A stretch of 64,000 nucleotides of DNA from Flavobacterium sp. (GCF_027484945.1 NZ_JAIXRZ010000017.1:1-64000), one strand, 5' to 3'; positions 26,922 to 35,310 are shown, counted from the stretch's first letter. Numbers and translations are program-made. The notes: a model not told the origin generated them from the letters alone.

Positions 26922-27818
26922 ATGAATAGCATCAAAAGCACTTTCAGTATCAAAGACCTCGAAAACTTATCCGGTATCAAGGCCCACACCATACGTATTT
27001 GGGAAAAACGATACAATGTTTTTGAACCCATGCGAACCGATACGAATATTCGGTATTATGATACGAATGCACTACAAAAACTGCTTAACATCACTTTATT
27101 GCATGATTATGGCTATAAAATCTCTAAAATTTCCACCTTAAGTGATGAAGAAATCAAAGAGAAAGTTCGCGGTATAATTTCTCAAAAAAGTGCAAAACAT
27201 CATGCCATTAGTGCTTTCAAATTGGCGATGATGAATTTTGATCAAAAGTTGTTTTTTGAAACCTACGATGAATTATTGTCAGAAAAAAGCTTCAATGAAG
27301 TATTTTTCGAAGTTTTTATTCCACTCATGGAAGAATTAGGTGAGTTGTGGCAGTCAGATACCATTACCCCTGCACATGAACATTTTATTAGTTACCTCAT
27401 CAAGTTAAAATTACTAATCAATACAGAAGAAGTAATTAAAAAACCTGCCTTACATGAGGACAGGATATTTGTTTTATTCTTACCTTTAAACGAAATACAT
27501 GAATTGGGGTTAATGTACCTCAATTATGAATTAAATTACCGAGGATATCACACTGTTTATTTAGGTGAAAGCGTCCCCGTTGACAATCTTACCGATGTAA
27601 AGAACTATTTTTCTTGCATTACTTTTGTTGGTTACATTACTGTAGAGCCTAATATTGAAGAAGTCAACGATTACGTTAAAGAACTTGAAAAAGCTACCGG
27701 CAACGAGCAAAATGAATTATGGCTCATCGGTCGTATGACAGAAAATATTTCAAAACAAAACGTTAACTATACTACCAAGATCTTCCAATCAATAACTGAT
27801 CTACTCGGACAATTGTAA
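26922..27818 (+). CDS. CarH/LitR-type MerR regulator with B12-binding photoreceptor domain
   Basis: A 298-residue regulator. Residues 8-75 are a MerR helix-turn-helix (FSIKDLENLSGIKAHTIRIW, then KRYNVFEPMRTDTNIRYYD). The rest is a helical bundle plus a cobalamin-binding domain. Two hallmarks of CarH photoreceptors are intact: the Wx9EH motif (W143 to E153-H154, in LWQSDTITPAHEH) and the ExHxxG motif (E191-I-H193-ELG196) giving the lower axial ligand. CarH proteins bind adenosylcobalamin in the dark, repress carotenoid genes, and release DNA when light breaks the Co-C bond. The frame is open to 26862, but the ATG at 26922 is the one that follows the promoter. Confidence 0.9.
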   Translation: MNSIKSTFSIKDLENLSGIKAHTIRIWEKRYNVFEPMRTDTNIRYYDTNALQKLLNITLLHDYGYKISKISTLSDEEIKEKVRGIISQKSAKHHAISAFKLAMMNFDQKLFFETYDELLSEKSFNEVFFEVFIPLMEELGELWQSDTITPAHEHFISYLIKLKLLINTEEVIKKPALHEDRIFVLFLPLNEIHELGLMYLNYELNYRGYHTVYLGESVPVDNLTDVKNYFSCITFVGYITVEPNIEEVNDYVKELEKATGNEQNELWLIGRMTENISKQNVNYTTKIFQSITDLLGQL

Positions 27819-27836
27819 AATTTTCTTAAAGATTTA

Positions 27837-27874
27837 ATATTGTTTAACTTTTTAGTATATTTGTTAAACAATAT
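27837..27874 (+). promoter_or_regulatory. crtI promoter with 12-bp inverted repeat over the start
   Basis: The -7 box TATATTTG (27856-27863) is flanked by perfect 12-bp arms, ATATTGTTTAAC (27837-27848) and GTTAAACAATAT (27863-27874), 14 bp apart. The right arm runs into the ATG at 27873. The core TTGTTTAA / TTAAACAA pair is shared with the promoter of the CarH-like gene. I infer it is the light-controlled operator of the carotenoid genes. Confidence 0.65.
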
Positions 27875-29333
27875 GAGAAAAGAAATAGCAATATTAGGAT
27901 CTGGGTTTTCGTCATTAGCCGCTGCGTGCTATTTGGCAAAAGCAGGCAATACCGTAACTATCTACGAAAAAAATAATACGATTGGTGGTCGTGCGCGTCA
28001 ACTGAAACGGGATGGATTCACTTTTGATATCGGTCCAACATGGTATTGGATGCCCGATGTTTTTGAACGTTTTTTTGCTGATTTTGGCAAAAAACCCTCC
28101 GATTATTATGAGCTAATCAAACTTAATCCCGCGTATCAAGTTTATTTTGGGATTCGTGATTTTATAACTATAGGTGATCATCTCGATACAATTGCGGCTA
28201 CTTTTGAATCGCATGAAAAAGGGGCTGGGCGTCGTTTAAAAGAATTCATGAAAATAGCTCAGGACAACTATGATATTGCAATTAAAGATTTGGTATACCG
28301 CCCCGGTGAATCCCCTCTAGAACTGATTACTTTGCAAACAGCAACTCGAGTTGGACAGTTTTTTAGCAATATTTCTCGCGATATTCGAAAAATATTTAAA
28401 AATCCAAAGCTGATCGCTATCCTTGAATTCCCCGTACTTTTTTTAGGTGCAAAACCCTCCGATACGCCCTCCTTTTATAGTTTTATGAATTTTGCCGACT
28501 TTGGATTAGGAACTTGGCATCCAAAAAACGGAATGTACTCGGTGATTTTAGGGATGGAACAATTAGCCCGTGAACTAGGTGTTACGATTCACACGAATGC
28601 ACCCGTTACTAAAATTGAAGTAATTCAAAAAACAGCAACAGGAGTTTGGGTGAATGGAAGCTTAAAAGAAGTAGATATTGTGCTTTCGGGTGCCGATTAC
28701 CACCATTCTGAACAATTGCTAGAACCTCAGTATCGAGCGTATTCAGAATCGTATTGGAATAAGCGTACTTTTGCGCCTTCTTCCTTACTTTTTTATGTCG
28801 GTTTAAATAAAAAATTGGACCGTGTCGAACACCACAGTCTTTTTTTCGATGTGAATTTTGATGCGCATGCCGCAGCTATTTATGATCATCCTGAATGGCC
28901 TAAAGAACCTTTATTTTATGCTAGTTTTCCATCCAAAACAGATGATAATGTGGCACCTGTCGGTCAAGAAGCTGCTATTTTTCTCATTCCTTTAGCGCCC
29001 GATTTAGAAGATACAGAAGCCTTACGGGAACTTTACTTTGATAAAATCATCACCCGATTGGAACAACTAACGGAACAGTCCGTTCGCGAACATATCCTAT
29101 TTAAAGAATCATTTTGTGTAAATGATTTCATTAACGACTATAATTCCTATAAAGGGAATGCTTATGGAATGGCAAACACCCTTTTACAAACCGCATTTTT
29201 ACGCCCCAAATTGAAAAGTAAAAAGGTGAAACATCTTTATTTTACGGGACAGTTAACGGTTCCCGGACCCGGTGTTCCTCCTTCGCTAATATCTGGAAAA
29301 TTAGTATCCGAATTAATTGAAAAATACAACTAA
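27873..29333 (+). CDS. crtI: Phytoene desaturase (CrtI family)
   Basis: A 486-residue FAD-dependent desaturase that turns phytoene into lycopene. The FAD-binding Rossmann motif is at the N-terminus (AILGSGFSSLAAACYLAKAG, then YEKNNTIGGRARQ), with FDIGPTWYWMPDVF next. The C-terminal CrtI signature is YFTGQLTVPGPGVPPSLISG. It is the first gene of the crtI-crtB-crtZ run, 54 bp after the CarH-like gene, with its own promoter. In-frame TTG at 27840 lies in the operator and is not used. Confidence 0.95.
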   Translation: MRKEIAILGSGFSSLAAACYLAKAGNTVTIYEKNNTIGGRARQLKRDGFTFDIGPTWYWMPDVFERFFADFGKKPSDYYELIKLNPAYQVYFGIRDFITIGDHLDTIAATFESHEKGAGRRLKEFMKIAQDNYDIAIKDLVYRPGESPLELITLQTATRVGQFFSNISRDIRKIFKNPKLIAILEFPVLFLGAKPSDTPSFYSFMNFADFGLGTWHPKNGMYSVILGMEQLARELGVTIHTNAPVTKIEVIQKTATGVWVNGSLKEVDIVLSGADYHHSEQLLEPQYRAYSESYWNKRTFAPSSLLFYVGLNKKLDRVEHHSLFFDVNFDAHAAAIYDHPEWPKEPLFYASFPSKTDDNVAPVGQEAAIFLIPLAPDLEDTEALRELYFDKIITRLEQLTEQSVREHILFKESFCVNDFINDYNSYKGNAYGMANTLLQTAFLRPKLKSKKVKHLYFTGQLTVPGPGVPPSLISGKLVSELIEKYN

Positions 29334-29344
29334 ACGTTCATCTC

Positions 29345-30184
29345 ATGAAATCGCTATTTGATCTTGTTTCTTACGAATGCAGTCGCACTACGACAAAGGC
29401 TTACAGCACTTCTTTTTCTACGGCTGTCAAAATGCTGGCGCCTTCTATTCGTCAAGATATTTACAATATTTATGGTTTTGTTCGCTTTGCGGATGAAATT
29501 GTTGACACCTTTCATGATTATGATAAAGTTACTTTATTTGAGCGTTTTGAAAAGGATTTAGAACATGCTTTAAATGACCGTATCAGTCTTAACCCTATCT
29601 TGAATTCGTTTCAAAAAACTGTACACCAATACAATATACCCAACCATTTGATAGCGGCTTTCATGAAAAGTATGAAAATGGATTTATACAAGAGCAATTA
29701 TAAAACCTATTCTGAATACCAAGAATATATCTATGGTTCTGCCGACGTAGTGGGTTTAATGTGCTTGATGGTCTTTGTTAATGGCGACGAAAAAAAATAC
29801 GATGAATTGAAAGAAGCGGCAATGCGTTTGGGATCGGCATTTCAAAAGGTAAACTTTTTAAGGGATCTAAAGGCTGATTTTGAAGGTTTAAGTCGAACTT
29901 ATTTCCCAAATACCGATTTAAATCAACTGGATGAGCAAGCAAAAGCAGAGATCATTCAAGATATTGAAGCCGATTTTGAAGCAGCTTATCTCGGAATTGT
30001 TAAATTGCCTTTAGAAGCTAAATTTGGGGTTTATACCGCGTATATTTACTACAAAAAATTATTGACCAAATTAAAACGCACACCTTCAATGGAAATTCGC
30101 ACAACACGAATTCGTGTTCCCGATTATCAAAAAATTGGATTATTAGCGCGTTGTTATGTATCGTATAGATTAAATATTTTATAA
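29345..30184 (+). CDS. crtB: Phytoene synthase
   Basis: A 279-residue squalene/phytoene synthase-family enzyme that condenses two geranylgeranyl diphosphates. Both Asp-rich motifs are present: ADEIVD in YGFVRFADEIVDTF, and RDLKAD in QKVNFLRDLKADFEG. It follows crtI by 11 bp and precedes crtZ by 2 bp, so the three form an operon. Confidence 0.95.
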   Translation: MKSLFDLVSYECSRTTTKAYSTSFSTAVKMLAPSIRQDIYNIYGFVRFADEIVDTFHDYDKVTLFERFEKDLEHALNDRISLNPILNSFQKTVHQYNIPNHLIAAFMKSMKMDLYKSNYKTYSEYQEYIYGSADVVGLMCLMVFVNGDEKKYDELKEAAMRLGSAFQKVNFLRDLKADFEGLSRTYFPNTDLNQLDEQAKAEIIQDIEADFEAAYLGIVKLPLEAKFGVYTAYIYYKKLLTKLKRTPSMEIRTTRIRVPDYQKIGLLARCYVSYRLNIL

Positions 30185-30186
30185 TT

Positions 30187-30630
30187 ATGTGGGTTCATTT
30201 TTTAGTTTTCTTCCTCACCTTTTTCATGATGGAATTCATGGCTTGGTTTACGCATAAATATATCATGCATGGTTTCTTATGGTCGTTACATGCCGATCAT
30301 CATAAAAAGGATCACGATTCTTGGTTTGAGCGAAATGATGCTTTTTTTATTTTTTATGCCGTAGTTAGTATTGTGTTTTTTCTTTTATGGCAAAATCAAA
30401 TTCTAGCAGTTGGATTGGCTATTGGACTCGGAATTTTCACCTATGGTCTTACCTATTTTTTGGTCCATGATATTTTTATCCATCAACGCTTTAAGCTTTT
30501 TCGTAAAGCAAACAATCGGTATGCAAAAGCAGTGCGTCGAGCCCATAAAATGCACCATAAACATATTGGAAAAGAACATGGCGAATGTTTTGGAATGCTC
30601 GTTGTACCGTTGAAATATTTCAAATCATAA
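30187..30630 (+). CDS. crtZ: Beta-carotene hydroxylase (CrtZ-like)
   Basis: A 147-residue integral membrane diiron hydroxylase. Histidine boxes are HKYIMH, HADHHKKDH, and HRAHKMHHKH-type in the C-terminal part (RRAHKMHHKHIGKEHGE). It adds 3-hydroxyl groups to beta-ionone rings, giving zeaxanthin from beta-carotene. It is the last gene of the crt operon, closed by a terminator. No lycopene cyclase, needed to supply its substrate, is found in the window. Confidence 0.92.
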   Translation: MWVHFLVFFLTFFMMEFMAWFTHKYIMHGFLWSLHADHHKKDHDSWFERNDAFFIFYAVVSIVFFLLWQNQILAVGLAIGLGIFTYGLTYFLVHDIFIHQRFKLFRKANNRYAKAVRRAHKMHHKHIGKEHGECFGMLVVPLKYFKS

Positions 30631-30633
30631 ACT

Positions 30634-30667
30634 AAAAATCCCGATACCTTTCAGTACCGGGATTTTT
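30634..30667. terminator. Bidirectional terminator after crtZ
   Basis: A strong stem AAAAATCCCG with complementary CGGGATTTTT lies between crtZ and the convergent DUF4252 gene. Confidence 0.8.
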
Positions 30668-30686
30668 TAAATAACTAACTACTCTC

Positions 30687-31238
30687 TTAGGGCTTCAAGA
30701 TATCTTTCAACGGTTCGAGTTGTTGTAAATTAACTTCTGAATTTTGCAACACCGATAATAACGTCATTGCGTCTGCAGGATTCATATTATCGCCTAAAAC
30801 TCGAATAACGGCCAATCCCCCCGCTTTTTTACTGCCGAATAAAATCAACTCATCCACATGATCTTCGGTACCAACAAAACTAATGGATCCCCCCTCTTTT
30901 CCAGATCCAAATTTAATCAACGGCTGGTATTGCAAAGTGTCTTTCAAAATTTGTCGCACCTGTTGTTGTTCATCATCCATTACCTTCGGGTTTTTAGGGT
31001 CGGCTTTATAAAACAAAACATTCAGTTTTTTAAAGGTTCCCAATACACGTTTCTGTTCCGCAGTTAATTGCGCTTTCTCCGTATTAATTACACTCGAAGG
31101 AATGTCAAACACGCTAAAGCCTGGCTTTTGCTGGTGTGCCACAAAATATTTTTGCATTGAAGGTTCTGAATGGCATCCATATAGCGCCAAACTCAACAAA
31201 GCGAGAACGCTGTAGGTTAATCGTAAAGTGGTGTTCAT
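30687..31238 (-). CDS. DUF4252 lipoprotein
   Basis: A 183-residue lipoprotein (lipobox in LLSLALYGCHSEP). It carries the DUF4252 fold seen as FDIPSSVINTEKAQL, LNVLFYKAD and DELILFGSKKAGGLAVIRV. The function is unknown. It is the last gene of a four-gene operon with an ECF sigma factor, a putative anti-sigma factor and a second DUF4252 protein, an arrangement I know from other Flavobacteriia. Confidence 0.82.
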   Translation of the reverse strand: MNTTLRLTYSVLALLSLALYGCHSEPSMQKYFVAHQQKPGFSVFDIPSSVINTEKAQLTAEQKRVLGTFKKLNVLFYKADPKNPKVMDDEQQQVRQILKDTLQYQPLIKFGSGKEGGSISFVGTEDHVDELILFGSKKAGGLAVIRVLGDNMNPADAMTLLSVLQNSEVNLQQLEPLKDILKP

Positions 31239-31243
31239 TGTAA

Positions 31244-31804
31244 CTATTTTTTACTTGCTTTTCGTAATACGTCACCACCCGGAATATTCATTTTCTCTGT
31301 TAATGTGGTCAACTCATCCAATTCAAAACTTCCGGTTAAGGACATTAAAACCGATTCTTCTTTACCGGCGCCCTCAATAAACATTAACAGTTCTTTTACT
31401 TGTGATTCATTAGCCCCAGAGCGAACATAAATGCGAACCGATTTTCCTTTTTCTGCAATGCGCATCAATTCATCCAAACTTGCGGTTTTGATATACTTCA
31501 TGGCCTCTGCTTTCATTTCGTTGGCCCGTTTATCGTTTGAGGTGACAAACACGCGTAAATTGTCCAACTTTTTAATCAAATTTAAAAACTGTTGACCGTC
31601 TTTATCTTTTACTTCCATTTTGCCCATTAAGGCAAACATCTTTTTGTTGACAATCACCGCACGGATATCATCTTGGTTGTCAAACTTCTCAAAAATGGAC
31701 TGTGCAGACATACAATTTACGGCAAACAATACAATCCATAATGCAAATCGCTTCTGAATAAGCATTACACTAGCGTTTACGTTTGTTTTCATAATAGGAT
31801 TCAT
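31244..31804 (-). CDS. DUF4252 exported protein
   Basis: A 186-residue paralogue of the next gene, with the DUF4252 pattern IFEKFDNQDDIRAVIVNKKM, LDNLRVFVTSNDKRANEMKA and SVRIYVRSGANESQVKELL. It has a hydrophobic leader ending in MSAQ, consistent with a type I signal peptide. Starts at Met 5 or Met 14 (31765) would give a shorter leader and are equally possible. The gene lies 10 bp after the anti-sigma gene. Confidence 0.8.
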   Translation of the reverse strand: MNPIMKTNVNASVMLIQKRFALWIVLFAVNCMSAQSIFEKFDNQDDIRAVIVNKKMFALMGKMEVKDKDGQQFLNLIKKLDNLRVFVTSNDKRANEMKAEAMKYIKTASLDELMRIAEKGKSVRIYVRSGANESQVKELLMFIEGAGKEESVLMSLTGSFELDELTTLTEKMNIPGGDVLRKASKK

Positions 31805-31814
31805 TTTCTACTGA

Positions 31815-32288
31815 TTATTTTTTAAATATTAAATTCTTCGATTGCTCATATTCGTTTAAGTATTCCATACTTTCGATTCCTGTGTTGAGATGCCCCGCCA
31901 TCAAAGCTATAGCATTTTGAGTTGCTACATAGGCCTCTTCTGGTGTTGTATAGGTCCCCAAATCCGTTTGGGCCAGCTCCGCAGTTGATTGTTCAGTCAT
32001 TGGAGTAAAAAGAGTTCCCACTCCAATCAAGATTGCAACACTTGCCGCAATTAACCAATAATACCGCTTGGATCGTATGCTTGTCCAATGAATATCCTGG
32101 TCAAATTGTACGTTTTGTTCTTGCTTGAAATACACAAATAAACTGCGATACGATTCCAAATGGGGTGCTACATTAGGAGATGTGAAGTAGGATCTCAATA
32201 CGTTTTCCTCTTCAAGCGTAGTTGTTCCATCAAAATACTTTTCCAGTAATTGTTTTATCACGCTATCATTCCATTCCATAATTTTCAA
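31815..32288 (-). CDS. Putative anti-sigma factor, single-pass membrane protein
   Basis: A 157-residue protein with a helical cytosolic N-terminus (LLEKYFDGTTTLEEENVLRS), one transmembrane segment (YYWLIAASVAILIGVGTLF) and a short outer part. The EKYFDGxTTxxEE pattern is typical of the anti-sigma-like genes that follow ECF sigma factors in Bacteroidota. It overlaps the sigma gene by 23 bp, which suggests translational coupling. The start could also be Met 4. The role is inferred from context. Confidence 0.72.
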   Translation of the reverse strand: MKIMEWNDSVIKQLLEKYFDGTTTLEEENVLRSYFTSPNVAPHLESYRSLFVYFKQEQNVQFDQDIHWTSIRSKRYYWLIAASVAILIGVGTLFTPMTEQSTAELAQTDLGTYTTPEEAYVATQNAIALMAGHLNTGIESMEYLNEYEQSKNLIFKK

Positions 32289-32775
32289 TTTGCATCATTT
32301 GTGTTCGTATAACTTTTCGGGCCCTTGATAATGCTACTCGAACCGCTGTTTCTTGCATTCCTAATACAGTAGCAATCTTCTCAAATTCATAGCCCTCTAT
32401 TTCGCGCATTTGGATAATTAAACGTTGTTGCTCGGGTAATGCATTGATTATTTTTTCTACCCACAGCAATTGATCGCAATCTTCTACTTTTTGCTGTAAT
32501 CCAGATTGCCCATCGCGGTAGTTTTCGTGAACAATACTCAAATTACCTGCCCGTTTTGATTTCAATTGGTCCAAACAATAATTGCGTGTCATGGTCATCG
32601 CCATTGCCTCAACACTATTTAAATCGGATAAGGATTTATTTCTTGTCCATAATTTTACCAGCACTTCTTGCGTTGCATCTTCTGCCTCTTCTGTACTCAC
32701 CAACAACCGTTTCGCTAAACGAAAAACCTTACCTTTAAAAGGGTTGATTAGCTGAACAAAATCATTTTGTTGCAT
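32266..32775 (-). CDS. ECF RNA polymerase sigma factor
   Basis: A 169-residue extracytoplasmic-function sigma-70 factor. Region 2 is seen as LAKRLLVSTEEAEDATQEVLVKLW, and region 4 as ALPEQQRLIIQMREIEGYEF, then KIATVLGMQETAVRVALSRAR. It heads the sigma/anti-sigma/DUF4252/DUF4252 operon and probably controls that operon itself. The signal is unknown. Confidence 0.93.
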   Translation of the reverse strand: MQQNDFVQLINPFKGKVFRLAKRLLVSTEEAEDATQEVLVKLWTRNKSLSDLNSVEAMAMTMTRNYCLDQLKSKRAGNLSIVHENYRDGQSGLQQKVEDCDQLLWVEKIINALPEQQRLIIQMREIEGYEFEKIATVLGMQETAVRVALSRARKVIRTQMMQIENYGME

Positions 32776-32846
32776 GGTAAAAACCGGTTTATTTAAGAAA
32801 GACGAATGGTAAACTTTATTGTTACAAAGGAACGTTATTTTTTTTC

Positions 32847-32882
32847 AAAAAAAATGCTCCACCCGGTTACCCGAATTGGAGC
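32847..32882 (-). terminator. Terminator of the TonB receptor gene
   Basis: A stem of 11-12 bp (GCTCCA outer arms, CGG/CCG inner) with a GTAA tetraloop, followed on the minus strand by eight T residues. Confidence 0.8.
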
Positions 32883-32909
32883 AATTGTTCTATAACTGAA
32901 AATAAAATT

Positions 32910-34859
32910 TTATAACGTAAGATTAATTCCGATACGAAAATTCCTTCCTCGGGTTGTATACCCTACACTTTCCGTAAAATCTTCATTTAAAAGATTCGTT
33001 GCCGAAGTAAAAAAGGTCAATTGATTTTTAATTACCTCATATTGGACTACACTGTTCAAAAGTTGGTACGATTCTAATTGAACAGGTACGGTTGCAAAAG
33101 TAATTCCATCAAAAAACAAATCACGACGGCCATCAGTATACTGGTAATTTAACGTACAAAGCCAACGTGAAGATGGGGTAATTTCAACTCCAATAGTGGC
33201 CTTGTGTTTCGGAATTAAACGATTTAATGCAAAATCTACTTGTGTAAACGTATAATTCGCTGTTAGGTTTACGTATTTGTTATATTGATAATCCAAATTG
33301 GTTTCTACCCCTTTAACTTTATTCAACCCATCAATATTAATGTAGTTGGATTGAAAGGTAATTGGATTAGTAAAAAACCCAAAACTATCCGTTTGCTCCC
33401 GATAAAAACCTACCGCTGTAAAAACCATTTTTTTCTTAAATAATTGGACTTCAAATCCAACTTCACCCGTTACATTTGATTCGGGTTGAAGCGTGTTATT
33501 TCCATATTGCGAATACAATTGGTATAAACTAGGTGTTACATAGGCAGTGCTAATCGATGAGATAATTTTTAAGGGCATTTTTTTGAATTGATAGGATGGA
33601 TTTATATTGTATACCCATTGATTTCCATAAGCACTATGGTGATTCAATCGGGTACCTGCATTGATATTTAATCCAAAATTCGAATTCCAAACCGCTGTTA
33701 GATAGGGATCAATCATAGTAAACTTTGTTTCTGCTTCGCTAATTGAGCCAAAAGGCGTTTGTGCATTCATATCATGAAACTGATAATTCACACCCGCAAT
33801 TACAAAAAAATTATTATTCACATTATACTTATTAAAAGCATCAATTACCGCAGAGCGCCCCTCATAATTGGACTGATCAACTTGACTCGTCCAACTGTTG
33901 AATTCATCATACATCCGACTTATTTTGGTGTATGCAGCATTAATTTTTAAAACGCCTTTCGTATAGGTAAACGTGGGAGCAAATCCAAAACGTTCTTGTT
34001 TTGAAGTAGTCGTATTAAGGGGTGTATCGCCAGTTCCTGTGTTGTCAAAAGTTTGATCATAAGCGTTCTGAATTTTATCCTGACTTCCAAAGAGGTCAAA
34101 ACGCAATTTTGAATTCACTTTCCAACCCCATTTACCAGAAATATTTAAGCGCGAAAATCGATCTTCTTCATAGGTCTGACCAGTAGGTGGAGCGAGTTGG
34201 GATAGATTTCCACTTTCTGTACTGTTTATCGCAGCCGAGTAATTGAAGGCCCCTGAGGTTCCGCTTGCCGAAAAACCTTGATTGAATTCTTGTCCGTTGA
34301 TCGTGCTTTGTTGTTGCGAATTGTTTGAACCGATATTAATGTATCCATTTCCTTGAAGCACACGCTTTCCAGCCGATTTAGTGGTAATATTAATCACGGC
34401 AGCCGCGGCTCCTGTACCGTATAGCGTACTTGCAGCACCTTTCATTATTTCAATGCTCTCAATTTGGTCTACCGCAATCAAACGTAGGTCAAACTCAAAA
34501 CTAATCCCTGACGGATCAGTCACTGGGTTTCCATCAATTAAAATTAATACTTGTTGGTTGCGCCCCCCACGAATGTAATACCCTAAATTTTTACCATTGG
34601 CACTCTGACTTCCATTAATTTCAACACCGACAACGCTGTTTATAACTTGTGCTAAGTTTTGACCGCTGCGTTTTTTTAATTCTTCCTGTGAAATCTTCAC
34701 AATGACACGTCCTGATTTTTCTTTGCTTTGTGCAAATTTTGTGTCTGATACGACTACCTCATCCAATTGATTGACTGAAGACGATTCGGTTTGTTGACCA
34801 TAAGTCAACGTTGATATAAGTACCATAATAGCACCCATACCCCATTCTTTGGTGTTCAT
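32910..34859 (-). CDS. btuB: TonB-dependent receptor, probable vitamin B12 receptor (BtuB-like)
   Basis: A 649-residue outer-membrane receptor with signal peptide (MGAIMVLISTLTYGQQ). It has a TonB-box-like LDEVVVSDTKF, a plug domain (residues about 45-150: ELKKRSGQNLAQVINSVVGV, YYIRGGRNQQVLILIDGNPV, IESIEIMKGAASTLYGTGA), and a 22-strand barrel region to the end. The B12 assignment rests on the cobalamin riboswitch directly upstream and on the divergent btuFCD-like genes. Sequence alone cannot prove the ligand. The C-terminus (FRIGINLTL) lacks the classical final aromatic. Confidence 0.88.
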   Translation of the reverse strand: MNTKEWGMGAIMVLISTLTYGQQTESSSVNQLDEVVVSDTKFAQSKEKSGRVIVKISQEELKKRSGQNLAQVINSVVGVEINGSQSANGKNLGYYIRGGRNQQVLILIDGNPVTDPSGISFEFDLRLIAVDQIESIEIMKGAASTLYGTGAAAAVINITTKSAGKRVLQGNGYINIGSNNSQQQSTINGQEFNQGFSASGTSGAFNYSAAINSTESGNLSQLAPPTGQTYEEDRFSRLNISGKWGWKVNSKLRFDLFGSQDKIQNAYDQTFDNTGTGDTPLNTTTSKQERFGFAPTFTYTKGVLKINAAYTKISRMYDEFNSWTSQVDQSNYEGRSAVIDAFNKYNVNNNFFVIAGVNYQFHDMNAQTPFGSISEAETKFTMIDPYLTAVWNSNFGLNINAGTRLNHHSAYGNQWVYNINPSYQFKKMPLKIISSISTAYVTPSLYQLYSQYGNNTLQPESNVTGEVGFEVQLFKKKMVFTAVGFYREQTDSFGFFTNPITFQSNYINIDGLNKVKGVETNLDYQYNKYVNLTANYTFTQVDFALNRLIPKHKATIGVEITPSSRWLCTLNYQYTDGRRDLFFDGITFATVPVQLESYQLLNSVVQYEVIKNQLTFFTSATNLLNEDFTESVGYTTRGRNFRIGINLTL

Positions 34860-34944
34860 TTTTGTTCCCTAAAAATTACTACTACTGGGAAAAAAGTATA
34901 GTTTTACCCATACCCAAACTTTTATTCCCGAAAGTTTGATACTC

Positions 34945-35178
34945 CGTATATTGCGGCAGGTCTCCTGGCTTGCGTCTTGTCATTGGCCTTCTCGTTCTAA
35001 CGAACAATGGCAACGTAGTAATGAAAAGCAGTATAGCATACAGTTGCGGGTACAGCTCAGGAATTATAAACTATACTAAATTTAAAATTTAGAATTCAAA
35101 ATTTAAAATAATTAAGTACCTGATTCCCTTTTAATGGATAAACACAGACGTGCTTACCCAACCGAAATACAGCTGCAA
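34945..35178 (-). promoter_or_regulatory. Cobalamin riboswitch upstream of the TonB receptor
   Basis: On the minus strand the B12 box GCCAGGAGACCTGCC (about 34954-34969) and the core CCTGAGCTGTACCCGCAACTG (split across 35043-35063) are present, preceded by the GGGAATCAGGT element near 35118-35128. This is the standard cobalamin riboswitch order. It faces the TonB receptor gene and should turn it off when cobalamin is plentiful. An AT-rich insert of about 45 nt (35068-35116) separates GGT from ATTCC, where only a few bases are usual. Confidence 0.92.
35068..35116. repeat. AT-rich repeat-like insert inside the riboswitch
   Basis: The stretch is made of overlapping palindromic pieces such as AAATTTAAAATTTAG and GAATTCAAAATTTA. 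A related run (TAGAATTCTAAAATCAAAAT, then TTTAGGATCTAAAATAG) lies just outside the riboswitch at about 35205-35240. They look like two copies of one AT-rich intergenic repeat. Confidence 0.5.
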
Positions 35179-35302
35179 AGTTAAATTATATTTTATACAA
35201 AACATAGAATTCTAAAATCAAAATTTAGGATCTAAAATAGAGTAACTTTTTTTTTAAACACATAGTGCTACTTTCAAATTCGATGAGACCCCAAAAAATA
35301 GC

Positions 35303-35310
35303 TACTTTTG
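35303..35310 (+). promoter_or_regulatory. -7 promoter box for the btuF-like gene
   Basis: TACTTTTG matches TAnnTTTG and lies 12 nt before the ATG at 35323, leaving no room for a second riboswitch on this strand. Confidence 0.6.

Noticed and set aside
27840-27872. TTG start and -33 element upstream of crtI
   Set aside because: The TTG is part of the inverted repeat, is only 13 bp from the -7 box, and would add residues absent from CrtI proteins.
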